From assembly GCF_018130785.1 (NCBI RefSeq), contig NZ_JAFCJT010000039.1:1-45101 (forward strand): DNA of 45,101 nt. The letters are read 5' to 3'. A program made the position numbers and the translations under genes. This stretch comes from Bradyrhizobium liaoningense. GTDB taxonomy: Bacteria > Pseudomonadota > Alphaproteobacteria > Rhizobiales > Xanthobacteraceae. Position 1 is the stretch's first letter. Every line of letters begins with the position of its first letter. Shown here one piece after another: positions 8,427-16,773 of this stretch. The notes beneath the pieces are model-generated. The model was not told the origin of the DNA, searched no databases, and saw only the letters and a program-made list of their open reading frames with translations.

Positions 8427-8636
8427 CTATGCTCCCCCGCGATCCTGATTTCCGATCATGACGCGCCATCTCGTGAGGCGCTCCGCCGGAAGTTGCTTCA
8501 TCCATTCCGCAAGTTGCGGCACACCTTCCAAGCAGGACTGCATGGAGATATCAGTGAGGCCGGAGGTGGTGACGGTCTGCTCGTGGAAATTCGTCGGATA
8601 AAATGGACTGCAGAGCACGGCAATAATCTTGATCAC
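8427..8636 (-). CDS. Small conserved protein, paralogue of 946-1155
   Basis: 69 residues from GTG at 8636, collinear with the copy at 946-1155: MIKIIAVLCS, HEQTVTTSG, SMQSCLEGVPQLAEWM, PAERLTRW, IGNQD. The two copies differ at about a quarter to a third of positions yet keep length, start codon and the GTGA overlap with an upstream gene. Function unknown. Its partner upstream (8633-8816) is unrelated to the partner of the other copy and carries a frameshift. Confidence 0.68.
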   Translation of the reverse strand: MIKIIAVLCSPFYPTNFHEQTVTTSGLTDISMQSCLEGVPQLAEWMKQLPAERLTRWRVMIGNQDRGGA

Positions 8637-8816
8637 GAGAAAGCCTCGCCACATTGAGCATTGGCGCCACTGGTCCCCAAGAGTTGCGGCCCCTTGTCCC
8701 GCTGCTCGCCGATGGGATCGATAGGCGGGAGCACGCTGTCGTATATCGCGCGCTTCTAGAATGATAAGGATGTGCTCGCGCTCGAACTTTGAGACAAGTC
8801 GGATAATCTCGCCCAT
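8633..8816 (-). pseudogene. Frameshifted small gene coupled to 8427-8636
   Basis: ATG at 8816 with GGGAG six bases upstream gives MGEIIRLVSKFERE and continues to EARDI; the reading then continues one frame over as YDSVLPPIDPIGEQRD and ends SGANAQCGEAFS at the TGA at 8635-8633. Joined, the two halves make a ~60-residue protein of a type I remember from Bradyrhizobium (hypothetical, MAEIIRF-like start and YDSxxPPxDP centre). The stop overlaps the next GTG by four bases. A single frameshift near 8740 splits it. Confidence 0.6.
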
Positions 8817-9108
8817 GATCGCTCCCGTGGGATTGTTGACGCCGACGTTGAGGCCACCCAGGTGATCACGAAGGAATAAGGAACGCGTGACGGTCCGAAT
8901 GTTGGAAGGGCGGACCTTTGTCTGGATCGGCCGAGATCGCTTAAAGATTTCTAGCCTGCACCGCTGGCCGTCCCACTCCCGTTTGCGACCAACCGGTTTC
9001 GGCCGATCGAGATGCGCACGCTCATCGACCTTGCGGCGCCGAGGCTGAAGAGAGCCTTCGCGTGTGTGCGTCGCTTTGGTCCAAAGAACCGCCAGGAGCA
9101 TGGCGACC

Positions 9109-9342
9109 TCAATTCGGCTTTCCGAGCACGGAAGTGAAGGGCACAACGAAGAGCTCATCGCCCTGGTCGTCGCTGACATGCAGGACCCAGTCACGCCAAT
9201 CCTCGAGGCTGCGCTCGCTGGTGAGGGATTGCACGACACGGGTAGCGTGATCGCGCGCCTCAGCAAGATCGTCCACTACGGCGCCGCGGCGATCGACGAA
9301 AACGTTCTTCATGTTCGAGCAGTGGAAATATACGTGGGTCAT
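9109..9342 (-). CDS. DUF6894 family protein
   Basis: 77 residues from the ATG at 9342, which has GGAGG six bases upstream (an in-frame TTG two codons earlier is less likely). Pattern of the DUF6894 family frequent in Bradyrhizobium: MTHVYFHCSN start, D(R)RG and VVDDLAEARDHA in the first half, SLEDWRDWVLHVSDDQG and LFVVPF in the second. A small alpha/beta protein of unknown role, often in stress-related neighbourhoods. It follows the peroxiredoxin-like gene on the same strand. Confidence 0.8.
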   Translation of the reverse strand: MTHVYFHCSNMKNVFVDRRGAVVDDLAEARDHATRVVQSLTSERSLEDWRDWVLHVSDDQGDELFVVPFTSVLGKPN

Positions 9343-9482
9343 CTTCAACCTCCTTCAAATGCGACGCTTCGCCACGAAACCCCGGCGTTGCAGGTCTCCT
9401 CGACGGCGGGAATCCAAAGAAGGAATCAGCGCTGGCTTGAAGATTTCAAACCACATCCAGGTCATTATGAGTGGAAATAAGG

Positions 9483-10004
9483 TCATCTGCGCACCTTGCA
9501 GATTGCGCGCTGCCGAGCAGTAGTGAGGCTTAATCCCCACACTTCGTGGCTTAGGAACGCGCCAGCGCACACCAACAGCTGTGCAATCCGGCCGCCTCGG
9601 TCCCAGATAACCGTAGAAGCCAGCTTCAAGTGCGCGCGTGCTTTTGCGTTCTCGGCGACTGTCTGCTGCGAGGCACTCACAAGAGACGCGCCCCGCGCCT
9701 CGACCGATGGCGGGAGGGACTCGAATGCCTGCGAGTCGCGGTCGCACGCCGGGCACCACGAGTCAGTGTAGAAGGTAAAGAACAGCGGGCTGTGCCTGAG
9801 CAGTGTTTCCGACGCAACCTCAGGGCCGTGCTGGTCCCGCAATCGAAAGGACGGCGCGCAATTGCCTGCCTTGAGCGCGCGATCGGCCTGTCGTGTCGCG
9901 ATCAGGTATTCGGTCGCGCTTCTCATCGCAACCGCAGCGTCGCGTTTGCTTGGCTTCGCCGCCGGACGGGAAGTCGCCGCAGCCGCGTTCTCGCTTTTCC
10001 TCAT
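9483..10004 (-). pseudogene. Peroxiredoxin-like (AhpC/TSA) protein, C-terminus lost
   Basis: 173 codons. Residues 48-125 match the thioredoxin-fold peroxiredoxin-like family: APSFRLRDQHGPEV, FTFYTDSWCPACDRD with Cys84 and Cys87, then ARGASLVSASQQT and AENAKARAHLKL. After DRGGRIAQL (about residue 142) the match stops and the frame runs into an unrelated tail; the expected continuation VRWRVP appears one frame over, so a frameshift truncated the protein, which normally carries some 60 more residues. Thiol-peroxidase chemistry may be lost. Part of a minus-strand series with the NhaA fusion. Confidence 0.7.
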
Positions 10005-10068
10005 GTCCAGTCTTCAGTTCTGTCGAGAGCAGTAATCGTCGCCGGTAACTTTGAGTTATCTGCGCGGG

Positions 10069-10373
10069 TTATGACTGGGCGTCGCTGTCGAAGTGCCTGC
10101 GCATCTCCCCCAGGGTCCTGGTGTCGGAGTTGACGACCAGGTGTTCCGTGGTCCCGTCCAGGCTGAACTTGTTCAGGAACGCGGCCGTCACTGTCGCGAA
10201 GTTGTCCTCGACGAGCCGCCTGCCATCGGGTCGGCAGAGCCGGTGTGATGGCGCGCACCCGAAGCCGCCGTGATCTCGACCAAGTTCACCCCAGGGTTCA
10301 AGCCTGTGTTGTGGAACAGGGGGACCGTGTCGCCGTCAGCGACTGCTATTGTCGTACCGGTAGGCAGAATCAT
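10069..10373 (-). pseudogene. Host-attachment protein (PF10116-like), frameshifted
   Basis: ATG at 10373 (GGGAG about 8 bases upstream) starts MILPTGTTIAVADGD, then LFHNTGLNPG, the family's N-terminal strand pattern. Near 10210 the frame breaks; one frame over the match resumes as VEDNFATVTAAFLNKF and VVNSDTRTLGEMRRHF, the characteristic VVxxxPRTLGELRKHY segment. It then stops at 10069, about 40 residues short of the usual C-terminus. Originally a ~145-residue protein annotated as needed for attachment to host cells. Now a pseudogene between two intact or half-intact genes. Confidence 0.7.
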
Positions 10374-10414
10374 CGAAAGAACTCCCATTCGCGATTCGCA
10401 TTAACATCGGCGGA

Positions 10415-12283
10415 CTATGATACTTGCATGCCGGCGCTCTGCGGCGTCTCTTCGATCAGCTCCTCGCGCGAAGCTCCCCAGAGCAGGGCAGTCCCAACGA
10501 CGGCGGAAAGAATCGACGCGGCGAACACGGCAATCTTGGCGGCTGAGAAGTCGGTGGCGCTTGGAAACGCCTGCCCGGCGATGAAAAGCGACATCGTGAA
10601 ACCGATGCCAGCGAGGGCTCCTGCCCCGGCCAACTGCCGCCACGTATACTCCGCCGGCTTGACAGCTATGCCTGTGCGCACGGCCGCGGCGGCTGCGAGG
10701 AAGACGCCGAGCGGCTTTCCTATGGCAAGGCCGGCGGCGATCGCAGCCATGAGCGAGCCATGCCCAACAAAGACGCTCAGATTGATTGCCACGCCCGCAT
10801 TCGCCAGTGCGAAGATCGGGAGAACAGCGTAGCTCGACCGTGCGCCGGCGTGTCGCAGCAGACGGTCGGCGGGCGATTCAAGTCTGTCATAGATTGAGTC
10901 GAGCGCGCGCAGCGCCGGGGTGGAGGGGCCGTGCCTGAGAACTTCACCGTCGTGCCGGGCCTCAGAGGCGATGATCGTGCTGGCCTGCGTCATCAGGGCA
11001 GCCAGGTTGGCGGGCGGTCGCGTCGGAATGAACAGCGCGAGAACCAGGCCGGCCAGCGTAGGATGAAGGCCGCCCGCGTAGACGAAAGCCCACAGCCCAA
11101 CGCCCAGCAGGATGTAAGGCGAGAGAAGGTAGACCTTCGATCGGCTCAGCAGCGCCAGCGCAATCCCGACCGCCGCGGCCGCGGCAAGGTAGGCCGGGTG
11201 GATCTCGCCAGAGTAGAATACAGCGACGACGATGATCGCACCGATGTCGTCAACGATGGCCGCCGCGGTGAGGAAGATACGCAGCTCGACGGGGACGCGG
11301 TCCCCCATCACAGCGATCAAGGCAATAGCGAACGCAGTGTCCGTTGCCATCGGGACGCCCCATCCGTACGACCACGTCCCTATAGGGATGACCAGCGCAT
11401 ACAGAAGCGCCGGCACGACCATGCCGCCGAGCGCGGCCGCGATCGGAAGCGCGGCGGAGCGGCGGCTCGCGAGGTGGCCAACTGTCATCTCGCGCTTCAC
11501 TTCCAGGCCGACGACGAGGAAGAACACCGTCAGGAGGCCATCGTTGACCCAATGAACGATTAGCATCCGAAAGGCTGCGTTGCCCAAGCTCACGCCGAAC
11601 TCCTGGCGCCAAAGCGCCTCGAACGCCGGCCCGATCGGCGAGTTCGTCAAGACGATCGCCGCCACGGTCGCGAGGACGAGTAAAATGCCGGCGGACGGAC
11701 CCCAGCTAGCGAAGTCCAGGGCTGCCGTACGAACACGGTGGCCGAGCGTGCCCAGCATCGCATCGACGAGAGAGCTCTCATCCCAGGGCCCGTCGTAGCG
11801 CCGCCGGTTGATGTAGAAGGTTGGCGTGAGTCTCACGCCGCTTGCGCGTGAGCTTGCGATGTCCGCCTCCACTCTCGCCCTCGCACGCCGCATGGCGTCG
11901 CTGTCGTCGTGCTCGAAGTCGGCGTTCACGCCGAGGTCGGCGGCCACCGCGACGAGGTCGTCCTCTGTGAGCTGCATCGACCTCGTCATCAGCTTGATGT
12001 GCGCGGACCAGAACGCCTCGGGCGTCCGAGCAAGCTCAGCGAGCTCGGCGGCCCGAAAGGATATGCTGTTGTCCGTGAGAGGCCGGTGGCGGAAGGCATA
12101 GCAGACGCGATCGCCAAGTTGGTCGCGTGCTTGCGCAATGCGCCCGTTGGCAGCTCTGCAGTGCGAGCAGGCGTAGCTGCCGTACTCGACGAGCGAGATC
12201 TCGGCATCGGCGGGCCCGAGCACGTGGTCCGTCTCTTGGTCGACCGGACGGTCGAGGCGGCCGGGCGGGATCATGAGTTCCAT
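10415..12283 (-). CDS. nhaA: Na+/H+ antiporter NhaA with N-terminal thioredoxin domain
   Basis: 622 residues, a fusion. Residues 20-180 are a DsbA/thioredoxin-like domain with CSHC (39-42) and a cis-proline TPT at 153-155. Residues 190-610 are NhaA, an inner-membrane antiporter that exchanges Na+ for protons: WVNDGLLTVFFLVVGLEVKRE (split around 245-264), MATDTAFAI (312-320), the ion-binding Asp345-Asp346 in AAIVDDIGAI, and GIGFTMSLFIA near the end. Fusions of this kind occur as a subfamily of NhaA; the thioredoxin part probably has a redox or folding role, which is inference. Starts 31 bases after the kinase-like gene, same operon. Confidence 0.93.
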   Translation of the reverse strand: MELMIPPGRLDRPVDQETDHVLGPADAEISLVEYGSYACSHCRAANGRIAQARDQLGDRVCYAFRHRPLTDNSISFRAAELAELARTPEAFWSAHIKLMTRSMQLTEDDLVAVAADLGVNADFEHDDSDAMRRARARVEADIASSRASGVRLTPTFYINRRRYDGPWDESSLVDAMLGTLGHRVRTAALDFASWGPSAGILLVLATVAAIVLTNSPIGPAFEALWRQEFGVSLGNAAFRMLIVHWVNDGLLTVFFLVVGLEVKREMTVGHLASRRSAALPIAAALGGMVVPALLYALVIPIGTWSYGWGVPMATDTAFAIALIAVMGDRVPVELRIFLTAAAIVDDIGAIIVVAVFYSGEIHPAYLAAAAAVGIALALLSRSKVYLLSPYILLGVGLWAFVYAGGLHPTLAGLVLALFIPTRPPANLAALMTQASTIIASEARHDGEVLRHGPSTPALRALDSIYDRLESPADRLLRHAGARSSYAVLPIFALANAGVAINLSVFVGHGSLMAAIAAGLAIGKPLGVFLAAAAAVRTGIAVKPAEYTWRQLAGAGALAGIGFTMSLFIAGQAFPSATDFSAAKIAVFAASILSAVVGTALLWGASREELIEETPQSAGMQVS

Positions 12284-12314
12284 CGCTGAACCGGTCTCCA
12301 GGTGTTCGCGCTGG

Positions 12315-13382
12315 CTAAGACGTCGGCGTAGCTGCCACTGGGTTTACAACGTGGAATTCGCTGCCGTTGGAAGCCGCTGGGTACGCGATCTCCGTACCCT
12401 CGATACTGCTGGGGACCTCAACTGCGTGCGCGCGCGGGAGCAAGAGGCGCACGAGCGTGCCGGCACCCCGCTCGCTCTCTATAAAGACCGCGCCGCCTCG
12501 TCCTTCGGCGAACCGCTCGACCTGCGAGAGCCCGAGACCGGTTCCGCTGCCCGGAGCCTTTGTCGTAAAGTACGGAGTGAATGCCCGCGAGAGGACCTCC
12601 TCGAGCAGGCCCTCTCCATCGTCGGCGACGATGATCTCGATGAACTCCCGGGCGGCGCCAGCGAGAGACTCGACGTTCCGCGCCGCGATGGTGATCGCGC
12701 CACCGTCCGGCATAGCATCAGCCGAATTGCGGCAGAGGCCCAACAAAGCGAAGTACAACTCCTCCGGGTCGGCATTGAAAGACCATAAGTCAGGGGCGAT
12801 CTCGGCGTGGACCGTGATGTCCGGACGCAAAACCCGGTCAAGCGAGCCCTCCGTCGCTGCGAGGCGGCTGCCTTCGATAAGTCCGTCGATCGACTTGGAG
12901 CCCGGCCGCGCAGCGTCGAGGACCTGCCGGGCGAGTAACGCGGCTCGCGTGATCGCCTCCTGCATTTTGCCGACGATGGCCTTTCCGTAGGCGGCATCAT
13001 CCTGGCACTCGAGCAGCCGCCGGCCGCTACCGATCACGGCGAGATTGTTGTTGATATCACAGACGACGAACGGTGCAACGTCCGCTATTGCGCTCACTCT
13101 TTCCCGTCTGCGAGGGGCGACCGCGTGACGCCTGTCGGACCGCACGCAGGTGTGACGCACAACCCCCGAGACCTCGCCGCTGGACCCGACGAGCGAGATC
13201 TCCACGCACTTGGACGCAATGAGGCTGCTACCGCCATCGCGGACGCCCTGTACCGTTGCGCTCAACGCACGTTGCACTCCAAGCGTGACGCCGGCGCCGT
13301 CCGCGAGCACGACGACATCCTCCAGCGGTGGGCTTTCGACAAAGCCCGGAAATGAAACGACGATTGCCTCTTCGATTTGCAT
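12315..13382 (-). CDS. Histidine-kinase-like protein lacking the phospho-acceptor His
   Basis: 355 residues from the ATG at 13382, which has AGGAGG seven bases upstream. Residues 100-160 align with the dimerisation/phospho-acceptor helix of kinases with an HD(I/F)NN box, but the box reads CDINNNLAVI: Cys108 (codon TGT) stands where the acceptor histidine belongs. The ATPase domain is complete: N box around Asn219 (CRNSADAMP), DDGEG (254-258), FTPYFTTK, and GSGTGLGL (278-285). The N-terminal 100 residues have no clear sensor domain. No response regulator is adjacent. It may be a pseudokinase, or phosphorylate elsewhere. Heads the operon with nhaA. Confidence 0.85.
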   Translation of the reverse strand: MQIEEAIVVSFPGFVESPPLEDVVVLADGAGVTLGVQRALSATVQGVRDGGSSLIASKCVEISLVGSSGEVSGVVRHTCVRSDRRHAVAPRRRERVSAIADVAPFVVCDINNNLAVIGSGRRLLECQDDAAYGKAIVGKMQEAITRAALLARQVLDAARPGSKSIDGLIEGSRLAATEGSLDRVLRPDITVHAEIAPDLWSFNADPEELYFALLGLCRNSADAMPDGGAITIAARNVESLAGAAREFIEIIVADDGEGLLEEVLSRAFTPYFTTKAPGSGTGLGLSQVERFAEGRGGAVFIESERGAGTLVRLLLPRAHAVEVPSSIEGTEIAYPAASNGSEFHVVNPVAATPTS

Positions 13383-14128
13383 GTCGGACCTCCTGGACTG
13401 CGATCGTTCACGGAATGCCGAATCCGGCCCGTACACGAGGACGAGCGACGATGAAGATTGCGTCTTTGACGGTCGAAAGGAAAATCACCTCTCGCCATGA
13501 AGTCGATAGCCGATCGTTATAGGAATTTCTGAGGGTGCCTGGGACGCTGCCCCGGGGTACGCCGCGTCTCGCTGCGAGGACTTGCGAAACGGCACTCTTG
13601 GCGGCCGAGAAGACGTCCCTCCCCTTGGTTATCCTGCCGGCCGCGCAGCATTAGGGGCGGTTATCGAGATGAGAGCTTCACCAGCGGCTTCCGCGGCAAT
13701 ACCGCTAGTGCCGCTAGCGCGGTCGTGAGGCAGAAGCGCCGGCGAACGCCCCGCCGCGATCAGAATTGCGAGTATAGCCATGACGCAGGGCATCGCAGGA
13801 CAGTCGACTCCGAACTCGCGGTCCGGCCTCGTAAATTTGATTGACCTCTGAGCCGAAAGAAATTGATTCCCAGAGGTTCGAGATCAAGCGATAGCGGCGG
13901 TCGTGGAGATCTGGCGCCAAGTCGCAAAGGCTCGCTCGCCGGCGGCACAACGTTCTTAGGCGACAATATCTCAGGACTATCGAATGCATGTCCAAAGGGA
14001 ATTTCCAGTTTCGTCGACTATGCCCGATACTAACATGCATTGGGTCGGCCGAGGACGTGCTGCTCAAGATTGCTTGAAGCCATTCCGCCGAGCCAACTTG
14101 CCGAGTACGGGCAGCAAAGGAGCCCCCG
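13383..14128. other. Intergenic region, no gene; holds repeat R1a
   Basis: About 745 bases between divergent units. No frame with a start signal or domain. Must contain the promoter of the kinase-nhaA operon and probably the one upstream of the cytochrome c gene, but no motif stands out. Confidence 0.5.
13982..14042. repeat. Interspersed repeat R1, copy a
   Basis: 61 bases beginning GAATGCATGTCCAAAG, ungapped match to 41692-41752 at 50 of 61 positions by hand count. Intergenic in both places. Confidence 0.7.
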
Positions 14129-14203
14129 ATGAAATCACCGAAGACCGTCGGCCTGGCTGTCGCCGTCTCGCTGGTCGCTAGCACCGTGGCGACAGTCGCT
14201 TAG
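14129..14203 (+). pseudogene. Signal-peptide-only ORF before cytochrome c
   Basis: AAAGGAG seven bases before ATG 14129 opens a 24-codon frame, MKSPKTVGLAVAVSL then VASTVATVA, ending in TAG. It is a textbook Sec signal peptide with nothing after it. It may be the stub of a deleted exported protein (a cytochrome is plausible) or a leader peptide. About 155 bases before the cytochrome c start. Confidence 0.4.
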
Positions 14204-14359
14204 GTCAATGGAGCGACTCCGGCGGGCCCGACCGCGACCGGGCGTCAGGCGCACTGAGCTCCGCACAGGATACTCGCGCTTACACTCGACCACGACCTCA
14301 ACGATTACCTTGCGCGGCGGCGCCAGCATTGATCCACATCTTAAAGAAGGAGTTCAACA

Positions 14360-14737
14360 ATGAAGGACACGGAAACTGTCGGCGCGATTATCGCAGTGCT
14401 CATGCTTGCGTGCACAGTCGCTGGCCCGGGCCATGCTCAGGACGCCCAGCACGGCAAGGCCGTCTTCAAGGCTTGTGCGACATGCCATGCAACTGACCAC
14501 GCCAATCGTGTCGGGCCGGGTCTGGAAGAGGTTGTCGGTAGGAAAGCGGGTACGGTTCCGGGCTTCCGCTATAGCAACGCCATGAAGAATTCCGCAATCG
14601 TCTGGGACGCGAAGACTCTCGACGCGTATCTGGAATCACCGCAGAAGGTCGTCCCAGGAAACAGTATGCCCTATGCAGGGCTGAAGGATGCGACGGATCG
14701 GACGGACCTCGTTGCTTATCTTGCTACGTTGAAGTAG
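14360..14737 (+). CDS. Class I c-type cytochrome, periplasmic
   Basis: 125 residues with a signal peptide (cleavage near GHA/QDA, residue 26). Mono-haem: CATCH at 39-43 binds haem c, Met103 in GNSMPYAGL is the second axial ligand. Also present are VGPGLEEVVGR, the YSNAMKNS segment and C-terminal DLVAYLATLK, as in the cytochrome c550/c2-type family, soluble carriers that feed oxidases. Starts after AAGGAG (8 bases). Position 370 bases before ccoN suggests that it donates electrons to, or is co-expressed with, the cbb3 oxidase; it needs the Ccm system encoded at 34-41 kb. Confidence 0.93.
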   Translation: MKDTETVGAIIAVLMLACTVAGPGHAQDAQHGKAVFKACATCHATDHANRVGPGLEEVVGRKAGTVPGFRYSNAMKNSAIVWDAKTLDAYLESPQKVVPGNSMPYAGLKDATDRTDLVAYLATLK

Positions 14738-15109
14738 CGGCACGTCGAACGAGACGTGAGCGAGACGACTCCGCCAGCAACTCTAAGAAATAGCGGATAG
14801 GCTTGTTGGTCATTTGAACGGCTTGGCTTTTGAGATGCCAACCTATCAACTCGATCCCGGCTCGCTCCCCAATGCACCTGCTGCGATGGAAACTATGCAT
14901 GCCAGTCATTGGAAAAGTTCGTCGTGTACTGCGACAACTGATTAGCTTTGTCGCAGATCTTACCGAGTAACGTTGAAAGCCAGTTAGCAAACTAGTCATG
15001 GCTCCTGCCATTGGATGTCGAACCGGATTTCCGTCCTGTAACACTTCCTGACTTTTGATTTTTCCACGCGGACTGAAACGCAATTCCCGTTTTGGAGGGC
15101 AGCAAGACA
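14738..15109. other. ccoN upstream region with repeat R2a
   Basis: 372 bases before ccoN. Contains repeat R2a with a 9-bp dyad. No FixK/FNR box (TTGAT-N4-ATCAA) was found, which is unexpected for a cbb3 operon. Confidence 0.5.
14881..14985. repeat. Interspersed repeat R2 copy a, with perfect dyad
   Basis: Homologous by eye to 22211-22312: shared GGAAACTAT, ATTGGAAA, TTCGTC, then a dyad and GAGTAACG. In this copy the dyad is a perfect 9-bp inverted repeat, CTGCGACAA (14929-14937) and TTGTCGCAG (14948-14956), with a 10-base spacer. Could be a regulator site or an RNA hairpin. Confidence 0.6.
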
Positions 15110-16768
15110 ATGATCGGCCAACTGACCAAGACTGAACGTCAGTACGCGCTATTGATCCTGCTCGGGCTCGCATTATGCGGATTGATGTTTGGCATAGCAG
15201 GCAACCACGATCCACTCGGCGTTCACGGCGCGCTTATCGGAGTCGCGGCACTTGTCGGAATCTTCAAAGTCATTTCGGTTTACTACGATCCCGAACCCGG
15301 CGATGAACGCCTCAACCGCTATTATGACGATCCGACGAAATTCGGCATCATCCTCACAATGATCTGGGCTGTGTTCGGCCTCTTGATCGGCGATTGGGTG
15401 GCGTGGCTCCTGGTGAAGCCCGACTTCACTCTTGATGCCGGCTGGGCCAGCTTCGGGCGGCTGCGTCCTGTTCACACCACCAGCGTACTCTTCGGCTTCG
15501 GCGGCAACGCACTGATCGCTACATCCTACTACGTATTGCAGCGGACCTCGCGCGCGCGCCTAGCCGATCAGCTCAGCCCGTGGTTCGTGCTGCTCGGCTA
15601 CAATCTGTTCTGCGTGCTCGCCGTTACCGGCTACATGATGGGTATCACCCAGTCCAAGGAATACGCGGAGCCGGAATGGTACGCAGATATCTGGCTGTTG
15701 GTGGTCTGGGTCGTATACTTTACCATCTATCTGCGCACGCTCGCGCGACGCAAGGAACCACACATCTATGTGGCCAACTGGTACTACATGGCCTTCATCT
15801 TGGTTATCGCGATCCTGCACATCGTCAATAACCTCGCCGTCCCCGTCTCGTTCGGCAGCGCCAAGAGCTACTCGCTGTTCTCCGGCGTGCAGGACGCGAT
15901 GACCGAATGGTGGTACGGTCACAACGCCGTCGCCTTCTTCCTCACCGCCGGCTTCCTCGGCATGATGTACTACTTCTTGCCGGTACGGGCCGGACGGCCG
16001 ATCTATTCCTACCGGATGTCAATCATCAGCTTCTGGGGCATCACCTTCTTCTACATGTGGGCGGGCTCACACCACCTGCACTACACGGCGTTGCCGCAAT
16101 GGGTGCAGACGCTGGGCATGACGTTCTCGCTGATGCTGCTGATCCCCTCGTGGGCGTCAGCTGGTAATGCGCTGCTGACGCTAAACGGCGCATGGGACAA
16201 GGTGCGAGACGATGCGACGCTGCGCTTCATGATGGTGGCCGCGGTGTTCTACGGCATCACCACCTTTGAAGGATCATTCCTTGCGATCCGCCCGGTGAAC
16301 TCGCTCTCCCACTACACCGACTGGACCGTTGGCCACGTCCATGCCGGCGCGCTCGGATGGGTAGCGATGATCACGTTCGGATCGATCTACGCTATCGTGC
16401 CGTGGCTCTGGAAGACCGAGCGCATGTATTCCCCGCGACTCGTCGAGGTGCATTTCTGGCTCGCGCTGGCTGGCGCTGTCGTTTATGTCTTCGCCATGTG
16501 GAATTCCGGCATCATCCAGGGGCTGATGTGGCGGACCTACAATGAGAGCGGCACGCTCGCGTATACCTTCGTCGACTCGCTGATTGCGATGCATCCCTAC
16601 TACATCGCGCGCGCCATCGGGGGCCTGCTCTTCCTGATCGGCGCGATTATTGGCGCCTACAACATCTGGATGACGATCAGAACCGGTATCCGCGACGTGC
16701 GTGATTCGGCGACCGACATGCCATCGCCGATGCTCGGCGGCACGACCGTCCTTGAATCGGGAGAGTAA
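15110..16768 (+). CDS. ccoN: cbb3-type cytochrome c oxidase subunit I
   Basis: 552 residues with about 12-14 membrane helices. Catalytic subunit of the high-affinity haem-copper oxidase (FixN in rhizobia); it reduces O2 and pumps protons at nanomolar oxygen. Metal-ligand histidines are visible in RPVHTTSVLFGFG, EWWYGHNAVAFF, AGSHHLHYTALPQW and VGHVHAGALGW. ATG at 15110 is chosen because GGAGG lies 11 bases upstream; an in-frame TTG at 15092 would lie before that site. Followed by ccoO after 5 bases. Confidence 0.98.
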   Translation: MIGQLTKTERQYALLILLGLALCGLMFGIAGNHDPLGVHGALIGVAALVGIFKVISVYYDPEPGDERLNRYYDDPTKFGIILTMIWAVFGLLIGDWVAWLLVKPDFTLDAGWASFGRLRPVHTTSVLFGFGGNALIATSYYVLQRTSRARLADQLSPWFVLLGYNLFCVLAVTGYMMGITQSKEYAEPEWYADIWLLVVWVVYFTIYLRTLARRKEPHIYVANWYYMAFILVIAILHIVNNLAVPVSFGSAKSYSLFSGVQDAMTEWWYGHNAVAFFLTAGFLGMMYYFLPVRAGRPIYSYRMSIISFWGITFFYMWAGSHHLHYTALPQWVQTLGMTFSLMLLIPSWASAGNALLTLNGAWDKVRDDATLRFMMVAAVFYGITTFEGSFLAIRPVNSLSHYTDWTVGHVHAGALGWVAMITFGSIYAIVPWLWKTERMYSPRLVEVHFWLALAGAVVYVFAMWNSGIIQGLMWRTYNESGTLAYTFVDSLIAMHPYYIARAIGGLLFLIGAIIGAYNIWMTIRTGIRDVRDSATDMPSPMLGGTTVLESGE

Positions 16769-16773
16769 GCCGC

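Noticed and set aside
13714..14184. 156-codon minus-strand open frame
   Set aside because: Covers repeat R1a, lacks a start signal and has low-complexity Arg/Ser-rich content with no domain.
14328..14343. TTGATCCACATCTT resembling a FixK/FNR box before the cytochrome c gene
   Set aside because: The second half-site is wrong (ATCTT) and it sits about 20-30 bases before the start codon, too close for an activator site.
14823..14840. Sigma-54-like TTGGC-N-ATGCC (GG-N10-GC) about 270 bases before ccoN
   Set aside because: Only the GG/GC spacing fits; the TGGCAC and TTGCA parts are poor and no TGT-N10-ACA NifA site lies upstream.
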